Source of the DNA: CAZPMO01 sp964587515
GTDB taxonomy: Bacteria > Pseudomonadota > Alphaproteobacteria > MPNO01
Assembly: GCA_964587515.1 (NCBI GenBank)
Contig: CAZPMO010000046.1
Span: 1-28,472 of the forward strand
Reading direction: 5' to 3'
DNA: 28,472 nt
The position numbers were made by a program, and so were the translations under genes. This document shows, piece by piece, positions 7,903 to 16,485 of the stretch. Positions within the stretch are counted from its first letter, which is position 1, and each line of letters starts with the position of its first letter. The notes below the pieces were generated by a model, which saw only the letters and a program-made list of their open reading frames with translations, was not told the origin of the DNA and did no database searches.

Positions 7903-9375
7903 ATGCTGTTCAGTTCGACGGAATTCCTGTTCGCCTTCCTGCCGGCGACGCTTGCCGGATTCTACCTGGCCGGGCGGCTGGGCGGGCCGCGCGTCGCCCT
8001 GATATGGCTCACGGCGGCGTCGGTCTTTTTTTACGGATACTGGAACCCGGCGTTCCTGCCGCTTCTCGCGGGCTCCATCATGTGCAACTACGCCCTGGGC
8101 CGCGCGATCGTCGTCAAACGGTCGAAGCCCCTGCTGATTACCGGCATCGTTTTCAATTTGGGCCTGCTCGGTTTTTTCAAATATACCGATTTTTTGATCG
8201 GCACCGTCAATACGCTGGCCGATGCATCCCTTCCGACGCAATCCATCGTCCTGCCGCTGGCGATTTCGTTCTTCACATTCCAGCAAATCGCCTATCTGGC
8301 GGACGCGTATCAGGGCCGGACCAAGGACCCGGATTTCCTGCACTATTGCCTGTTCGTGTCGTTTTTTCCGCAGCTGATCGCCGGTCCCATTGTCCATCAC
8401 AGCGAAACCATCCCGCAGTTCCAGCGTAGCGATACGTTCCGCATCGACCGGTCCCGGCTCATGGTCGGGCTCACCATCATCGTCATCGGGCTCTACAAGA
8501 AAGTCATGCTCGCCGACGGCATCGCCGTCCATGCGGACCGGGTGTTCGACAATGCGGCGACGGGCGCGCCGGGGCTGGTCGAGGCGTGGGGCGGGGCGCT
8601 CGCATACAGCTTTCAGATCTATTTCGATTTTTCCGGCTATTCCGACATGGCCATCGGCACCGCCTTCCTGTTCGGGATCAGGCTGCCGGTCAATTTCAAT
8701 TCGCCCTACAAGGCGGTCAATATCATCGATTTCTGGCGGCGCTGGCATATCACGCTGTCGCGTTTCATTCGGGATTACCTGTATTACCCGCTTGGCGGCA
8801 ACCGCAAGGGACCGAACCGGCGTTACGTCAATCTGATGGCCGCAATGCTGTTGGGCGGGCTGTGGCACGGCGCGGCGTGGAATTTTGTTTTCTGGGGCGG
8901 GTTGCATGGGTTCTTCCTCGCGATCAATCATTTGTGGCGCGCCGTCCGCCGCCGTGTCGGGCATGACCTTTCGGCACCGACGCCCGTGGGACGCTGGGTC
9001 GCGCGGTTGATCACTTTCATTGCCGTGGTGATCGCCTGGGTGTTTTTCCGGGCCGATTCATGGAACGCGGCGCTGTCGATCCTGGGCGGCATGGCGAATT
9101 TCAACGGGATCGGCGATACAGTGGATTTCGCTTGGCGCGTGAACGGCGCCGAGTTCGCGTGGCTGGGCATTTTACTGGCGATTGTCTGGCTCGCCCCCAA
9201 CTCACAGGAATTGATGGCGGATCACGAACCCGTGCTGGATCCGCCACCGCCATTCAAAGTCCCCTATCGCGCGGTCTGGATGGCCCCGGCGGTGGTTGTC
9301 ACGGCAGTCGTCGTCAGCCTGGTGATGGTATCGCGCGGACCGGACGGCGCGCGTTTCATCTATATGATATTTTAG
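7903..9375 (+). CDS. MBOAT family O-acyltransferase (AlgI/DltB-like)
   Basis: The 490-residue multi-pass inner-membrane protein is of the AlgI type. It begins with the family-typical MLFSSTEFLFAFLP, has the QLIAGPIV segment and the conserved block NFNSPYKAVNIIDFWRRWHI..LSRFIRDYLYYPLGGN. It carries the catalytic-site motif GLWHGAAWNFVFWGGLHG with the conserved histidine at residue 322. Known members pass an acetyl group from cytoplasmic acetyl-CoA across the membrane to periplasmic acceptors. Its partner is the SGNH gene immediately upstream. ATG 7903 is chosen because the extension upstream to 7828 lies inside the SGNH gene and is Arg-rich, typical of an out-of-frame shadow. Confidence 0.93.
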   Translation: MLFSSTEFLFAFLPATLAGFYLAGRLGGPRVALIWLTAASVFFYGYWNPAFLPLLAGSIMCNYALGRAIVVKRSKPLLITGIVFNLGLLGFFKYTDFLIGTVNTLADASLPTQSIVLPLAISFFTFQQIAYLADAYQGRTKDPDFLHYCLFVSFFPQLIAGPIVHHSETIPQFQRSDTFRIDRSRLMVGLTIIVIGLYKKVMLADGIAVHADRVFDNAATGAPGLVEAWGGALAYSFQIYFDFSGYSDMAIGTAFLFGIRLPVNFNSPYKAVNIIDFWRRWHITLSRFIRDYLYYPLGGNRKGPNRRYVNLMAAMLLGGLWHGAAWNFVFWGGLHGFFLAINHLWRAVRRRVGHDLSAPTPVGRWVARLITFIAVVIAWVFFRADSWNAALSILGGMANFNGIGDTVDFAWRVNGAEFAWLGILLAIVWLAPNSQELMADHEPVLDPPPPFKVPYRAVWMAPAVVVTAVVVSLVMVSRGPDGARFIYMIF

Positions 9376-9394
9376 TTTATCAAGGGAGAACCCC

Positions 9395-10159
9395 GTGAAG
9401 ATCATCGGAATCGTTCCGGCGCGCATGGCGGCAAGCCGGTTTCCAGGCAAGCCGCTCGCCCACATCCTCGGCCGTCCGATGGCCGAGCATGTTTTCGAGC
9501 GCGCCGCGCTATTTGAGCGCTGGGACGGTTTGTTTCTCGCCACCTGCGACGCGGAAATCCGCGACTTCGCCGAGAGCAAGGGCTATCCCGCGATCATGAC
9601 CGCGGACACCCATGTCAGGGCGCTGGACCGGATAGAAGAGGCGGCCGGGAAATGCGGCATCGCCATGGAAGACAGCGATATCGTGGTCTGCGTCCAGGCC
9701 GACGAGCCGATGCTGGACCCGGAAATGATCGCCGCCGTGGTTCGGCCGTTCGAGGAAGATCCGTCGGTCAACGGCACCATGCTGACGATGCCTATCGTCG
9801 ATGAGGAGCAATACCGCAATCCGGATATCGTCAAGCTGGTGCATGATTTGAACGGCGATGTGCTCTATACATCGCGCAGCCCGATTCCGTATTGCAAAAG
9901 TTTCTCGACCGAACTTGGCGCGCAGCGCATCGGCGGAATTTTCGGGTTCCGATGGCATTTCCTCAAGGCATTCGGCGCCCTTCCTGAATCGCCGCTGGAA
10001 ATGGCCGAGGCCTGCGACTCCAACCGTCTGCTGGATAACGGGCTGCGGCAGCGCATTGCGCCAGTACCCTATCGCCGATATTTTTCGGTTGATAGCGCGG
10101 CCGATCTGGCATTGGTCGAAGCAAATATGGCGGATGATCCCTATTGGGGAAAATACTGA
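9395..10159 (+). CDS. KdsB-like cytidylyltransferase (CMP-sugar synthase), divergent
   Basis: This 254-residue enzyme is related to CMP-Kdo synthase (KdsB), which couples CTP to a 3-deoxy-2-ulosonic acid in the cytoplasm. It has the CTP-binding start IGIVPARMAASRFPGKPLA, the VQADEPMLDPEMI segment and a SRSPIPY motif. It departs from typical KdsB in two places: the usual SGTDR-like motif reads RALDRIEEA, and the usual EQLR-type helix reads AEACDSNRLLDNG. A different sugar acid than Kdo is therefore possible. Translation starts at GTG 9395, preceded by a good Shine-Dalgarno AAGGGAG about 7 bases upstream. It opens a second sub-block with the HAD phosphatase, methyltransferase and dehydrogenase genes. 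Confidence 0.85.
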   Translation: MKIIGIVPARMAASRFPGKPLAHILGRPMAEHVFERAALFERWDGLFLATCDAEIRDFAESKGYPAIMTADTHVRALDRIEEAAGKCGIAMEDSDIVVCVQADEPMLDPEMIAAVVRPFEEDPSVNGTMLTMPIVDEEQYRNPDIVKLVHDLNGDVLYTSRSPIPYCKSFSTELGAQRIGGIFGFRWHFLKAFGALPESPLEMAEACDSNRLLDNGLRQRIAPVPYRRYFSVDSAADLALVEANMADDPYWGKY

Positions 10160-10197
10160 ATCCGGAACCGTCATGACATGACCAGGGCATATTACAA

Positions 10198-10878
10198 ATG
10201 AGCTCCTTTCAGGCGGTGGTCTTCGACCTGGACGGCACGTTGATCGACAGTATCCCGGATGTGGTCGCGGCCATGAACCAGGTGCTGGTTGAAGAAGGTC
10301 GCCGGCCGATTTCGCTGGAAGAGGGAAAATCCATGGTCGGCGAAGGGCCGGGTCCGATGCTGCGGGACGCCATCGCCCTGACCGGTGAGCCTGTCGACGC
10401 GGCGCGCTTGCCGGCCTTGGTGGAGCGCTATATCGCGTTCTATCGCGCTACGCCGGCGGACCACACCATCGTCTATCCTGGGGTCCGGGACGTTTTGGAA
10501 CGGCTCGCCAGCGACGGCGTCATCATGGGGGTCTGCACCAACAAACCCCATGAGATGAGCAATCTGGTAATCGATGCGTTGGGCATGGGCCATTTCTTCG
10601 ACGCCGTTATCGGCGGCGACGCGCTTGCCGTCCGCAAACCCGATGCGGGCCATGTTCACGCGGTGTTGGACGGCATAAACGCCCAGGCAAGAGCCGCCGC
10701 CTTTGTCGGTGACAGCCCAACCGATATGAAGGCGGCGCGCAATGCGGGCCTGCCGAGCGTCGCCGTATCATACGGTTACAGTATCGTCGGACCCGACAAT
10801 CTCGACGCCGATATTCTGATTTCGGAATTTGCTGACTTGCCCGGCGCACTGGCGCGGCTTGCGAATGGATGGCACTGA
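10198..10878 (+). CDS. HAD-superfamily phosphatase, phosphoglycolate phosphatase-like
   Basis: The 226-residue protein has the HAD nucleophile motif VFDLDGTLIDS with Asp10 and Asp12, a helical cap region, the motif-II Thr in CTNKPHE, the motif-III Lys in RKPDAGH and the motif-IV acid residues in VGDSPTDMKAARNAG. It is a cytoplasmic Mg-dependent phosphomonoesterase of the Gph subgroup. It sits 38 bases after the cytidylyltransferase gene. In sugar-acid pathways a phosphatase such as KdsC acts just before CMP activation, so it may supply that step here even though it is Gph-like rather than KdsC-like; this is inference. Housekeeping phosphoglycolate phosphatase is the alternative. Its 3' end may overlap the next gene, depending on that gene's start. 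Confidence 0.85.
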   Translation: MSSFQAVVFDLDGTLIDSIPDVVAAMNQVLVEEGRRPISLEEGKSMVGEGPGPMLRDAIALTGEPVDAARLPALVERYIAFYRATPADHTIVYPGVRDVLERLASDGVIMGVCTNKPHEMSNLVIDALGMGHFFDAVIGGDALAVRKPDAGHVHAVLDGINAQARAAAFVGDSPTDMKAARNAGLPSVAVSYGYSIVGPDNLDADILISEFADLPGALARLANGWH

Positions 10879-10891
10879 TGCGGAGCCCAAG

Positions 10892-11824
10892 ATGCTGAGA
10901 GACGAAGAAGCGCTTATCGCGCTTGAGGCCGCCGCCGATCAGCCGGAGGCCACCCGTTCGTCGTTCTGGGACGTAGAGGTGGAAAACTTCAGGGTCGCCG
11001 CCGACGGCGGGCGCACCGGCGTCGCCTGTATCGGCAACATTTCGCGCAAGACCGGCCATCTGTACACGCTGATGCACCGCGTGCTGCAATTGCCTTATCG
11101 CTATATGGCGCGGGGCCTGCCGGACTACGCCGATTGCGAAAGGCTGGGCCGGATTATCGCCCGGGGGCAGGAGCGGCAATACACCAGCGACATCATGCGC
11201 CAAGCGCTCAGCCTGGCGCTGATCCGCCGCCATCTGCCGGATGGGCCCGGCAACGGGGTGAACCTGGTAATCGGCGACGGTTACGGGGTCATGACGTCGC
11301 TGCTGCGTCTCGCGTGGCCGGAAACGAAAGCCATTGCCGTTAACCTGACAATTCCGCTGCTGGCCGATCTGGCGTTCGCCCGGCAGGCCCTGCCTGGCAT
11401 GCGCCTCGCCATGCCCGGCGATATGGACGAGATGACGGCAGCGCTCGCGGACCCGGATGTCGACGTGATCGGACTCCGGGCCGATGACGCCGGACTCCTG
11501 GAAGGCGCGCCCATCGGCCTCGCCGTCAATATCGTTTCCATGCAGGAGATGGACCTGGCGGTAATCAACGAATATTTCCGCCTGCTGCGGAGCGCGACAG
11601 GCGAGCAAACGGCTTTTTATTGCTGCAACCGGGTGCATAAACCGTTTTATGACGACACCGAAATCCGGTTCGACGACTATCCCTGGAGCGACAGCGACAA
11701 ATTGCTGGTCGATGAGACCTGCCCCTGGACCGAATTGGAATACGGGCCGAAACCGCCGTTCTGGATCCGCGCGCCCCACCGAAAACACCACCGCCTAGCC
11801 GTGATCGACAAACAAACGGCATAA
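10892..11824 (+). CDS. Putative sugar O-methyltransferase (NanM-like)
   Basis: This 310-residue protein has a central segment NLVIGDGYGVMTSLLRLAWP that reads as a degenerate SAM-binding motif I of a class I methyltransferase. Its C-terminal half, with FYCCNRVHKPF..D and KPPFWIRAPHRKHHRLAVI, recalls the 'putative sugar O-methyltransferase' (TIGR04371, NanM-like) family. The role would be O-methylation of a sugar or sugar acid. Two starts are possible: ATG 10865, overlapping the HAD gene by 14 bases, and ATG 10892, which has a GGAG Shine-Dalgarno 6 bases upstream and is preferred. The motif match is imperfect, so a methyltransferase-fold protein of other function cannot be excluded. Confidence 0.6.
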   Translation: MLRDEEALIALEAAADQPEATRSSFWDVEVENFRVAADGGRTGVACIGNISRKTGHLYTLMHRVLQLPYRYMARGLPDYADCERLGRIIARGQERQYTSDIMRQALSLALIRRHLPDGPGNGVNLVIGDGYGVMTSLLRLAWPETKAIAVNLTIPLLADLAFARQALPGMRLAMPGDMDEMTAALADPDVDVIGLRADDAGLLEGAPIGLAVNIVSMQEMDLAVINEYFRLLRSATGEQTAFYCCNRVHKPFYDDTEIRFDDYPWSDSDKLLVDETCPWTELEYGPKPPFWIRAPHRKHHRLAVIDKQTA

Positions 11825-11853
11825 GGCGCGAGCGATAACGAGGAAAACCCAGC

Positions 11854-12804
11854 ATGCGCGTCGCCGTTCCCAGTATTTCTTTTTGCCAAACCCAGACCCT
11901 CCGAGACGAGCTTTCGGCCGCCTATCCCGAAGCCCGGTTCAACGACACCCTCAAACGCTTGTCGGAAGAACAGCTGGTCGAATTTCTCGACGGCTGCGAG
12001 GCGGCGATCATGGGGCTGGAGCCGCTGACCGAGAACATGCTGGAACGCCTCCCGGATCTCAAAATCATTTCTCGCATGGGGGTCGGCGTCGACAATATCG
12101 ACGTAGAACTGCTCAATAAATTCGGCATCCGCATCGGCTGGACCGGAGGCACCAATCGCCATTCCGTCGCCGAACTTACGATCTGTTTCGCCATCGCGGC
12201 GATGCGCCATGTGGGACCGCTGAACCATGCCATGCGCATGGCCGAACGCCCGCATCACCGAATGGGCCGTCAAATCGGCGGGCGCGTCTTCGGTCTGCAT
12301 GGCTGCGGCAATGTGGGCAAGGAGGTCGTCAAGCTGCTGAAACCGTTCGGCTGCAAAATTCTGGTCTGCGACATTCGCGATTATCCGGAATTTTACCGCG
12401 AACATGATGTTGAACCGGTATCGATGGACGAATTGCTGACCCGGTCGGAAATCGTGTCGCTGCATATCCCGCTCAACGATACGACGCGCGGGCTGTATTC
12501 CGCCGACATGCTCGACAAGCTGGGACCGGACAGCATATTGCTCAATACCTGCCGCGGCGGCATTGTCGACGAGATCGCGCTCAAGCAACGTCTGCAGGAC
12601 GGAAGACTCGGCGCCGCCTGTTTCGACGCCTTCGCCGTCGAACCGCCGACCGATGACGATCTGCTGAACGCGCCGAATTTCCTGTGTACGCCCCACATCG
12701 GCGGCAGCGCCGAAGAAGCGCGCATCGCCATGGGCCGCGCCGCCATCGACGGGGTCGCCAACAATTTCGTGCCGGAGCGGGGCACCCCCCCCTTCGTGGA
12801 TTAA
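11854..12804 (+). CDS. D-isomer-specific 2-hydroxyacid dehydrogenase (phosphoglycerate dehydrogenase-like)
   Basis: The 316-residue NAD-dependent enzyme shows all hallmarks of the family: the NAD-binding loop GLHGCGNVGKEV (GxGxxG at 150-155), the catalytic triad Arg234 (NTCRGG), Glu263 (FAVEPP) and His281 (TPHIGG), and the substrate-loop segment MGVGVDNID. It interconverts a 2-keto acid and a D-2-hydroxy acid. A Shine-Dalgarno-like GAGGAAAA lies just upstream of the ATG. It lacks the C-terminal ACT domain of full-length SerA, so a dedicated function in this locus, such as acting on a sugar-acid intermediate or a lactate-like ether substituent, is more likely than serine synthesis. The substrate is not identifiable. 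Confidence 0.9.
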   Translation: MRVAVPSISFCQTQTLRDELSAAYPEARFNDTLKRLSEEQLVEFLDGCEAAIMGLEPLTENMLERLPDLKIISRMGVGVDNIDVELLNKFGIRIGWTGGTNRHSVAELTICFAIAAMRHVGPLNHAMRMAERPHHRMGRQIGGRVFGLHGCGNVGKEVVKLLKPFGCKILVCDIRDYPEFYREHDVEPVSMDELLTRSEIVSLHIPLNDTTRGLYSADMLDKLGPDSILLNTCRGGIVDEIALKQRLQDGRLGAACFDAFAVEPPTDDDLLNAPNFLCTPHIGGSAEEARIAMGRAAIDGVANNFVPERGTPPFVD

Positions 12805-12806
12805 GC

Positions 12807-13853
12807 ATTATCGCGACCGCCGAAACGCTTGAAGTTCGTCAGGCAGGCCGGGACGATCTGGAAGCCATCCGCCGGCTATACGCGGCAGTGCGTGGTAACA
12901 ACCGGCCGGAAACCTTCGACCGTTGGCGATGGTTCGACTCGCCGGACGGCGAATGCCCAATCGCCGTCGCGCTTGACGGTGACATTATTGCCGGTTTCTA
13001 CACCCTGTGGCCGGTGCGGCTGCGAATTGGCGAGACGGTCGTCCTCGGCGGCCAGTCCATGGATACCATGACCCACCCCGCCTATCAGGGGCGGGGAAGT
13101 CTCCCCTCTCTGGCAAAGGCGTGCTACGAAATGGCGGCCGCGCGTGGGTTCCGGGTGCTCTATGGATTTCCCAATGCATTAAGCTATCCGGGTTTCGTGC
13201 GGCGGCTGGACTGGGATCACACCGGCGATATCCCCCATTGGATCCGGTTTCTTCGGCCGTCGCGCCACCCCAAGGTTCCTGGAATCGCCGGACCGGTTGC
13301 CGACATGGCCGCGATGCTGTTGCCGCGTGGCAGCGGCGGGCGTGACATGGAATTTTCGGTCGGGCCGCTAGGCGCGGCGGTGCGCGAGGAACTGATGGAG
13401 GGTTGGCGTCGCCAGGCGGGATTGTGTCACGTCGAACGCTCGCCCGGGTGGCTCGACTGGCGTTATGCCGGCGCGGCTTCCCACGATTATGAGTGGGTCT
13501 GCGCCCAGCGCGATGGAAAGCCGGTAGCGGCCGGAGCGTGGGGGATGCAGAACGCCGAATGGGGTGATGTAGCCGATGGCCGCGCCCATCTGGTCGAACT
13601 TTTGGGCGCCGATCCGGCTGGGTTGCGCGCGGTGACCGGCGCCGTCATCGGTCGAGCCGCCAAGCGCGGGGCGTGGATTTTGGAAACCGTGACAAATATC
13701 CCGCCGGTGGTTTCCGCGCTGAAGCGTAACGGGTTTTTCAGTCACCGGGGCGCGCCGTTGATCGTGCGCTCGCTGGGCGACGGCGCGGTCGATGACCGTA
13801 TATTCGATCACGCCTCCTGGCGCTTCATGGGCGGCGATCTGGATACCCTGTAA
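12807..13853 (+). CDS. GNAT family N-acetyltransferase, start codon unclear
   Basis: The N-terminal part is a GNAT domain. LEVRQAGRDDLEAIRRLYAAV is the usual first strand and helix, and MDTMTHPAYQGRGSLPSL carries the acetyl-CoA-binding Q-G-R-G loop, followed by GFRVLYGFPNALSYPGFVR. A second, weaker acyltransferase-like half follows (SPGWLDWRYAG onwards), as in FemAB/GNAT-related proteins of EPS loci. The start is a problem. After the previous stop at 12804 the frame has no ATG, GTG or TTG before GTG 12888, which would delete the first strand and helix. I use ATT 12807 as a provisional start. The frame is open to ATG 12684, but that part is an Arg/His-rich shadow of the dehydrogenase. The stop overlaps the next start (TAATG at 13851-13855). 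It probably N-acylates an amino sugar. Confidence 0.7.
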   Translation: MIATAETLEVRQAGRDDLEAIRRLYAAVRGNNRPETFDRWRWFDSPDGECPIAVALDGDIIAGFYTLWPVRLRIGETVVLGGQSMDTMTHPAYQGRGSLPSLAKACYEMAAARGFRVLYGFPNALSYPGFVRRLDWDHTGDIPHWIRFLRPSRHPKVPGIAGPVADMAAMLLPRGSGGRDMEFSVGPLGAAVREELMEGWRRQAGLCHVERSPGWLDWRYAGAASHDYEWVCAQRDGKPVAAGAWGMQNAEWGDVADGRAHLVELLGADPAGLRAVTGAVIGRAAKRGAWILETVTNIPPVVSALKRNGFFSHRGAPLIVRSLGDGAVDDRIFDHASWRFMGGDLDTL

Positions 13854-14713
13854 TGACCGACCGACCGGCCAGCAGACTTCCGCCGACCCGGCTCCATACG
13901 GAGTTCATCGCCACTGTTCCCTATAATATTCGCGCCAGGTGGGCCGCGCGCGACTTTGCCTTGCGCGGATTGTCGCTGACCCGGCGCATCGATCGCGGCG
14001 GCGGATGGATCAGGTTTCCATTTTACCACCACGTCTTTGATGACGAGCGCGCCGATTTCGCGCGACAGCTGGATTATTTTTCCCGGTTCGGCGAATTCAT
14101 TTCCCTGTCCGATGCCGTCACATTATTGCAATCTGGCGGCCCCATTGACGGATGTTATTTCTGTATTTCTTTTGACGACGGCTTCAGCTCCTGTCTTTCG
14201 GGGGCGACGCCAATTCTGGCGGAACGCGATATTCCGGCCTTGTTCTATCTGGTCACCGGGTTGATGGGACGTTCGCTGACGCCCGACGACGCCGTCGCGC
14301 GCGACGTGTTCGCTTTCGCCGGACGCGGCACGACGCTGGATTTCCTGAGTTGGGATGATTGCCGTGAAATGGCGCGGGTCGGGATGAGCTTTGGATCCCA
14401 TACCGCATCCCACGCCAGACTCTCGGCGCTCAGCCCCGAGGCCGCCAACATTGAATTGTGCGAGTCCAAACAGGCGATCGAAACCGAACTTGGTCGGGAT
14501 TGCAATCATTTCTGCGCGCCATATGGCGTTTCAGGCCGGGATTTCGATCCGGCGCGTGACGGCGCCCTGGCCCGGGCCGCCGGTTATCGGTCATTCGCGA
14601 CCGGAGCCCGGGGTGCCATGCGGCGGGGCGCCGATCCGTTGTCGCTAAAGCGGGACCATATTGTCGCCAATTGGGGCAATCATCAGCTCCGCTACTTCCT
14701 GTCCATGTCATGA
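13853..14713 (+). CDS. Polysaccharide deacetylase family protein (NodB homology, CE4)
   Basis: The 286-residue protein has the CE4 signature: the metal-binding Asp pair in ISFDDGF (Asp108/Asp109) and the His pair in SHTASH (His183, His187). Motif 3 reads CAPYG, lacking the Arg often seen in RxPY, as in some deacetylase relatives with the PYG variant. The enzyme would remove N- or O-acetyl groups from amino sugars or glycans. No signal peptide is evident; the N-terminus is polar and Arg-rich, so it may act in the cytoplasm, for example on a lipid-linked or nucleotide sugar. The ATG overlaps the previous stop (TAATG) and its stop overlaps the heparinase start (ATGA), so all three genes are coupled. 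Confidence 0.87.
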   Translation: MTDRPASRLPPTRLHTEFIATVPYNIRARWAARDFALRGLSLTRRIDRGGGWIRFPFYHHVFDDERADFARQLDYFSRFGEFISLSDAVTLLQSGGPIDGCYFCISFDDGFSSCLSGATPILAERDIPALFYLVTGLMGRSLTPDDAVARDVFAFAGRGTTLDFLSWDDCREMARVGMSFGSHTASHARLSALSPEAANIELCESKQAIETELGRDCNHFCAPYGVSGRDFDPARDGALARAAGYRSFATGARGAMRRGADPLSLKRDHIVANWGNHQLRYFLSMS

Positions 14714-16484
14714 TGCGCGCTCTAACGAGGAAGGCGCGCCAGCTTAACGGTGATCCGGTATTGCGGCGCTGGCTATGGGGACGCTTGCTCGGCAGGTGGC
14801 CCGGAGGCGACAGCATGGCGCAGCGGAAGCCTCCCTATCTCGTCGAATATTTGGCCTCAGCGGCCCAACCGACTGCGACGAAATTTCGGGATCTTTTGGA
14901 AACCGGTCCCAGGGACGACATAATTCTGCCGCTGCCGGGCGAGAAAATCCACATGTCGCCCGGTGATGAAGACGCGCTGATGGCGCGGGATTTCGAAGAC
15001 TCCGAGACCATGCTCGGCCTGCACCGTTTTGCCTGGTTGCCGATCATGGGCGACGACGTTGCGCCGGAATGGGTTTCCGCCCTGTGGCGGGCATGGCGGA
15101 ACGCCCACGGCGCGGCGCAAACCGGCTGGCCGTGGCACCCATATACCGCCGCCGAACGGGTCATCAATATCCTCGATTACGCCGGGCGGCGCGGCCTGCC
15201 GGGGCCGTGCGACGACATTGTTCAATTCCTTGGCCGTCACGGCGAAACAATCGCGAACACGCTGGAATATTTCGGCGAGCATTATACCGGCAACCATTTG
15301 TCCAATAACGGCCGGGGGCTTTTTTTGCTGGGGCTTGCGACCGGCAATGATGAATTCGCCGCCATGGGCGGACGCATCCTGATCGAGGAAAGCGAACGGA
15401 TCTTCAGCCCGTCGGGCATGCTGCGCGAGGGATCAACACATTATCATCTACTGCTCACCCGCAACTACGCATCGGCCTGGCTGGCGGCGCGCGCGCTCGA
15501 CCGGCCCGAGACCGCCGCATTGGAGAAAATCACCGAACAGGCATTGGCCGCGTTACCGAGCCTAATATTGCCGGGCGGAATGCCGCTGATCGGCGATATT
15601 TCGCCCGATTGCCCACCGGAATTTCTGGCCGGATTGCTGCCGGGCGGAGACACGGGCCGGGGCTGGACCGGGCTGCGAACCGCGGATGAGCGCGAAGCCC
15701 TGGTGGCCCTGGCCGACCGCGCCGGAAGCGCCGCAACGGAACAAATGGAACGCGATGGTTGGTGGCGGTTCGATTACGGACCCTGGGCCGCTTTATGGCA
15801 TGTTGCGCCGGATGGCTGGCCCCCCATGCCGGGCCACGGTCACCAAGACCTTGGTAGTTTTGACGTCCACTTCGACGGCGCGCCGATATTCCTGGACCCG
15901 GGCCGCGGCGCCTATGGCAACGATGGCGAAGCGGCGGCTTATGCGTCCGCCCGCGTCCATAACGGCCTGATGATTGACGGCGCAGAGCCCTACCCGCCCA
16001 ATAGGCCTTACTATGACGACAATTTCCGCCGCGCCGTCNNNNNNNNNNNNNNNNNNNNNNNNNNNNNNNNNNNNNNNNNNNNNNNNNNNNNNNNNNNNNN
16101 NNNNCGCCGCCCGCCATGTCGCGGAATGAAGACGGGCTTACCTTGACCCAATACGGATTTCGGCGGATCAAGGGCGTCGGTGCCGCGACGCGAAGCTGGC
16201 GTTTCGACCCCGAAGCCATGGTCGTAACCGATCGCATCGACGGAAAAGGCCGACACAAGATTGTCAGACGGCTACACACCACTTTGCCGGTTGAGGCCGC
16301 CCCCGGCGGCGCGATAATTGCGGGCGCGGAACACCGGTTCCAACTAACCTGCGACGGCGCGGTGGCCCTGGAAAGAACCAAATGCTGGTCTGCCTATGGC
16401 GAGGCGGTTCCGACGACGGCGATCGACATCACCATAACGACGGAACTGCCCCTCGAAACGACGCTCATGCTCGAGGCGGTCTGA
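14710..16484 (+). CDS. Heparinase II/III-like protein (polysaccharide lyase family), interrupted by an assembly gap
   Basis: The 5' part (14710-16038) encodes the alpha-helical toroid, with TGWPWHPYTAAERVINIL, EYFGEHYTGNHLSNNGRGLFLLGLA and the REGSTHYH segment, and then the beta-domain motif PGHGHQDLGSFDVHFDGAPIFLDPGRGAYG typical of heparinase II/III. After the N run at 16039-16104 the original frame ends at 16146, but another frame (16107-16484) continues as beta-sandwich (LTLTQYGFRRIKGVGAATRSWRFDPEAMVVTDRI). The true gap is therefore not 66 bases modulo 3, and I join the halves. ATG 14710 overlaps the deacetylase stop; ATG 14713 follows directly. No signal peptide is visible, unlike many periplasmic lyases. 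It may cleave or edit the polymer at uronic-acid residues. Confidence 0.82.
16039..16104. other. Assembly gap (66 N) inside the heparinase-like gene
   Basis: Sixty-six undetermined bases separate two parts of the heparinase II/III-like gene that lie in different reading frames. The recorded gap length cannot be exact, because the family's beta-sandwich resumes in another frame. Confidence 0.99.
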
Positions 16485-16485
16485 C

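Noticed and set aside
7888..8964. Minus-strand open frame opposite the MBOAT gene
   Set aside because: The opposite strand encodes a clear MBOAT protein with conserved motifs, and the antisense translation shows only low-complexity charged sequence.
10170..10177. GTCATGAC palindrome between the cytidylyltransferase and HAD genes
   Set aside because: It is only 8 bases, not repeated, and no promoter-like boxes flank it, so it is likely chance.
12684..12806. N-terminal extension of the GNAT frame from ATG 12684
   Set aside because: It would overlap the dehydrogenase by over 120 bases and reads as Arg/His repeats, a typical out-of-frame shadow.
16116..16484. Stand-alone small gene starting at ATG 16116
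   Set aside because: The sequence continues the beta-sandwich of the heparinase-like protein and is separated from it only by the N gap.
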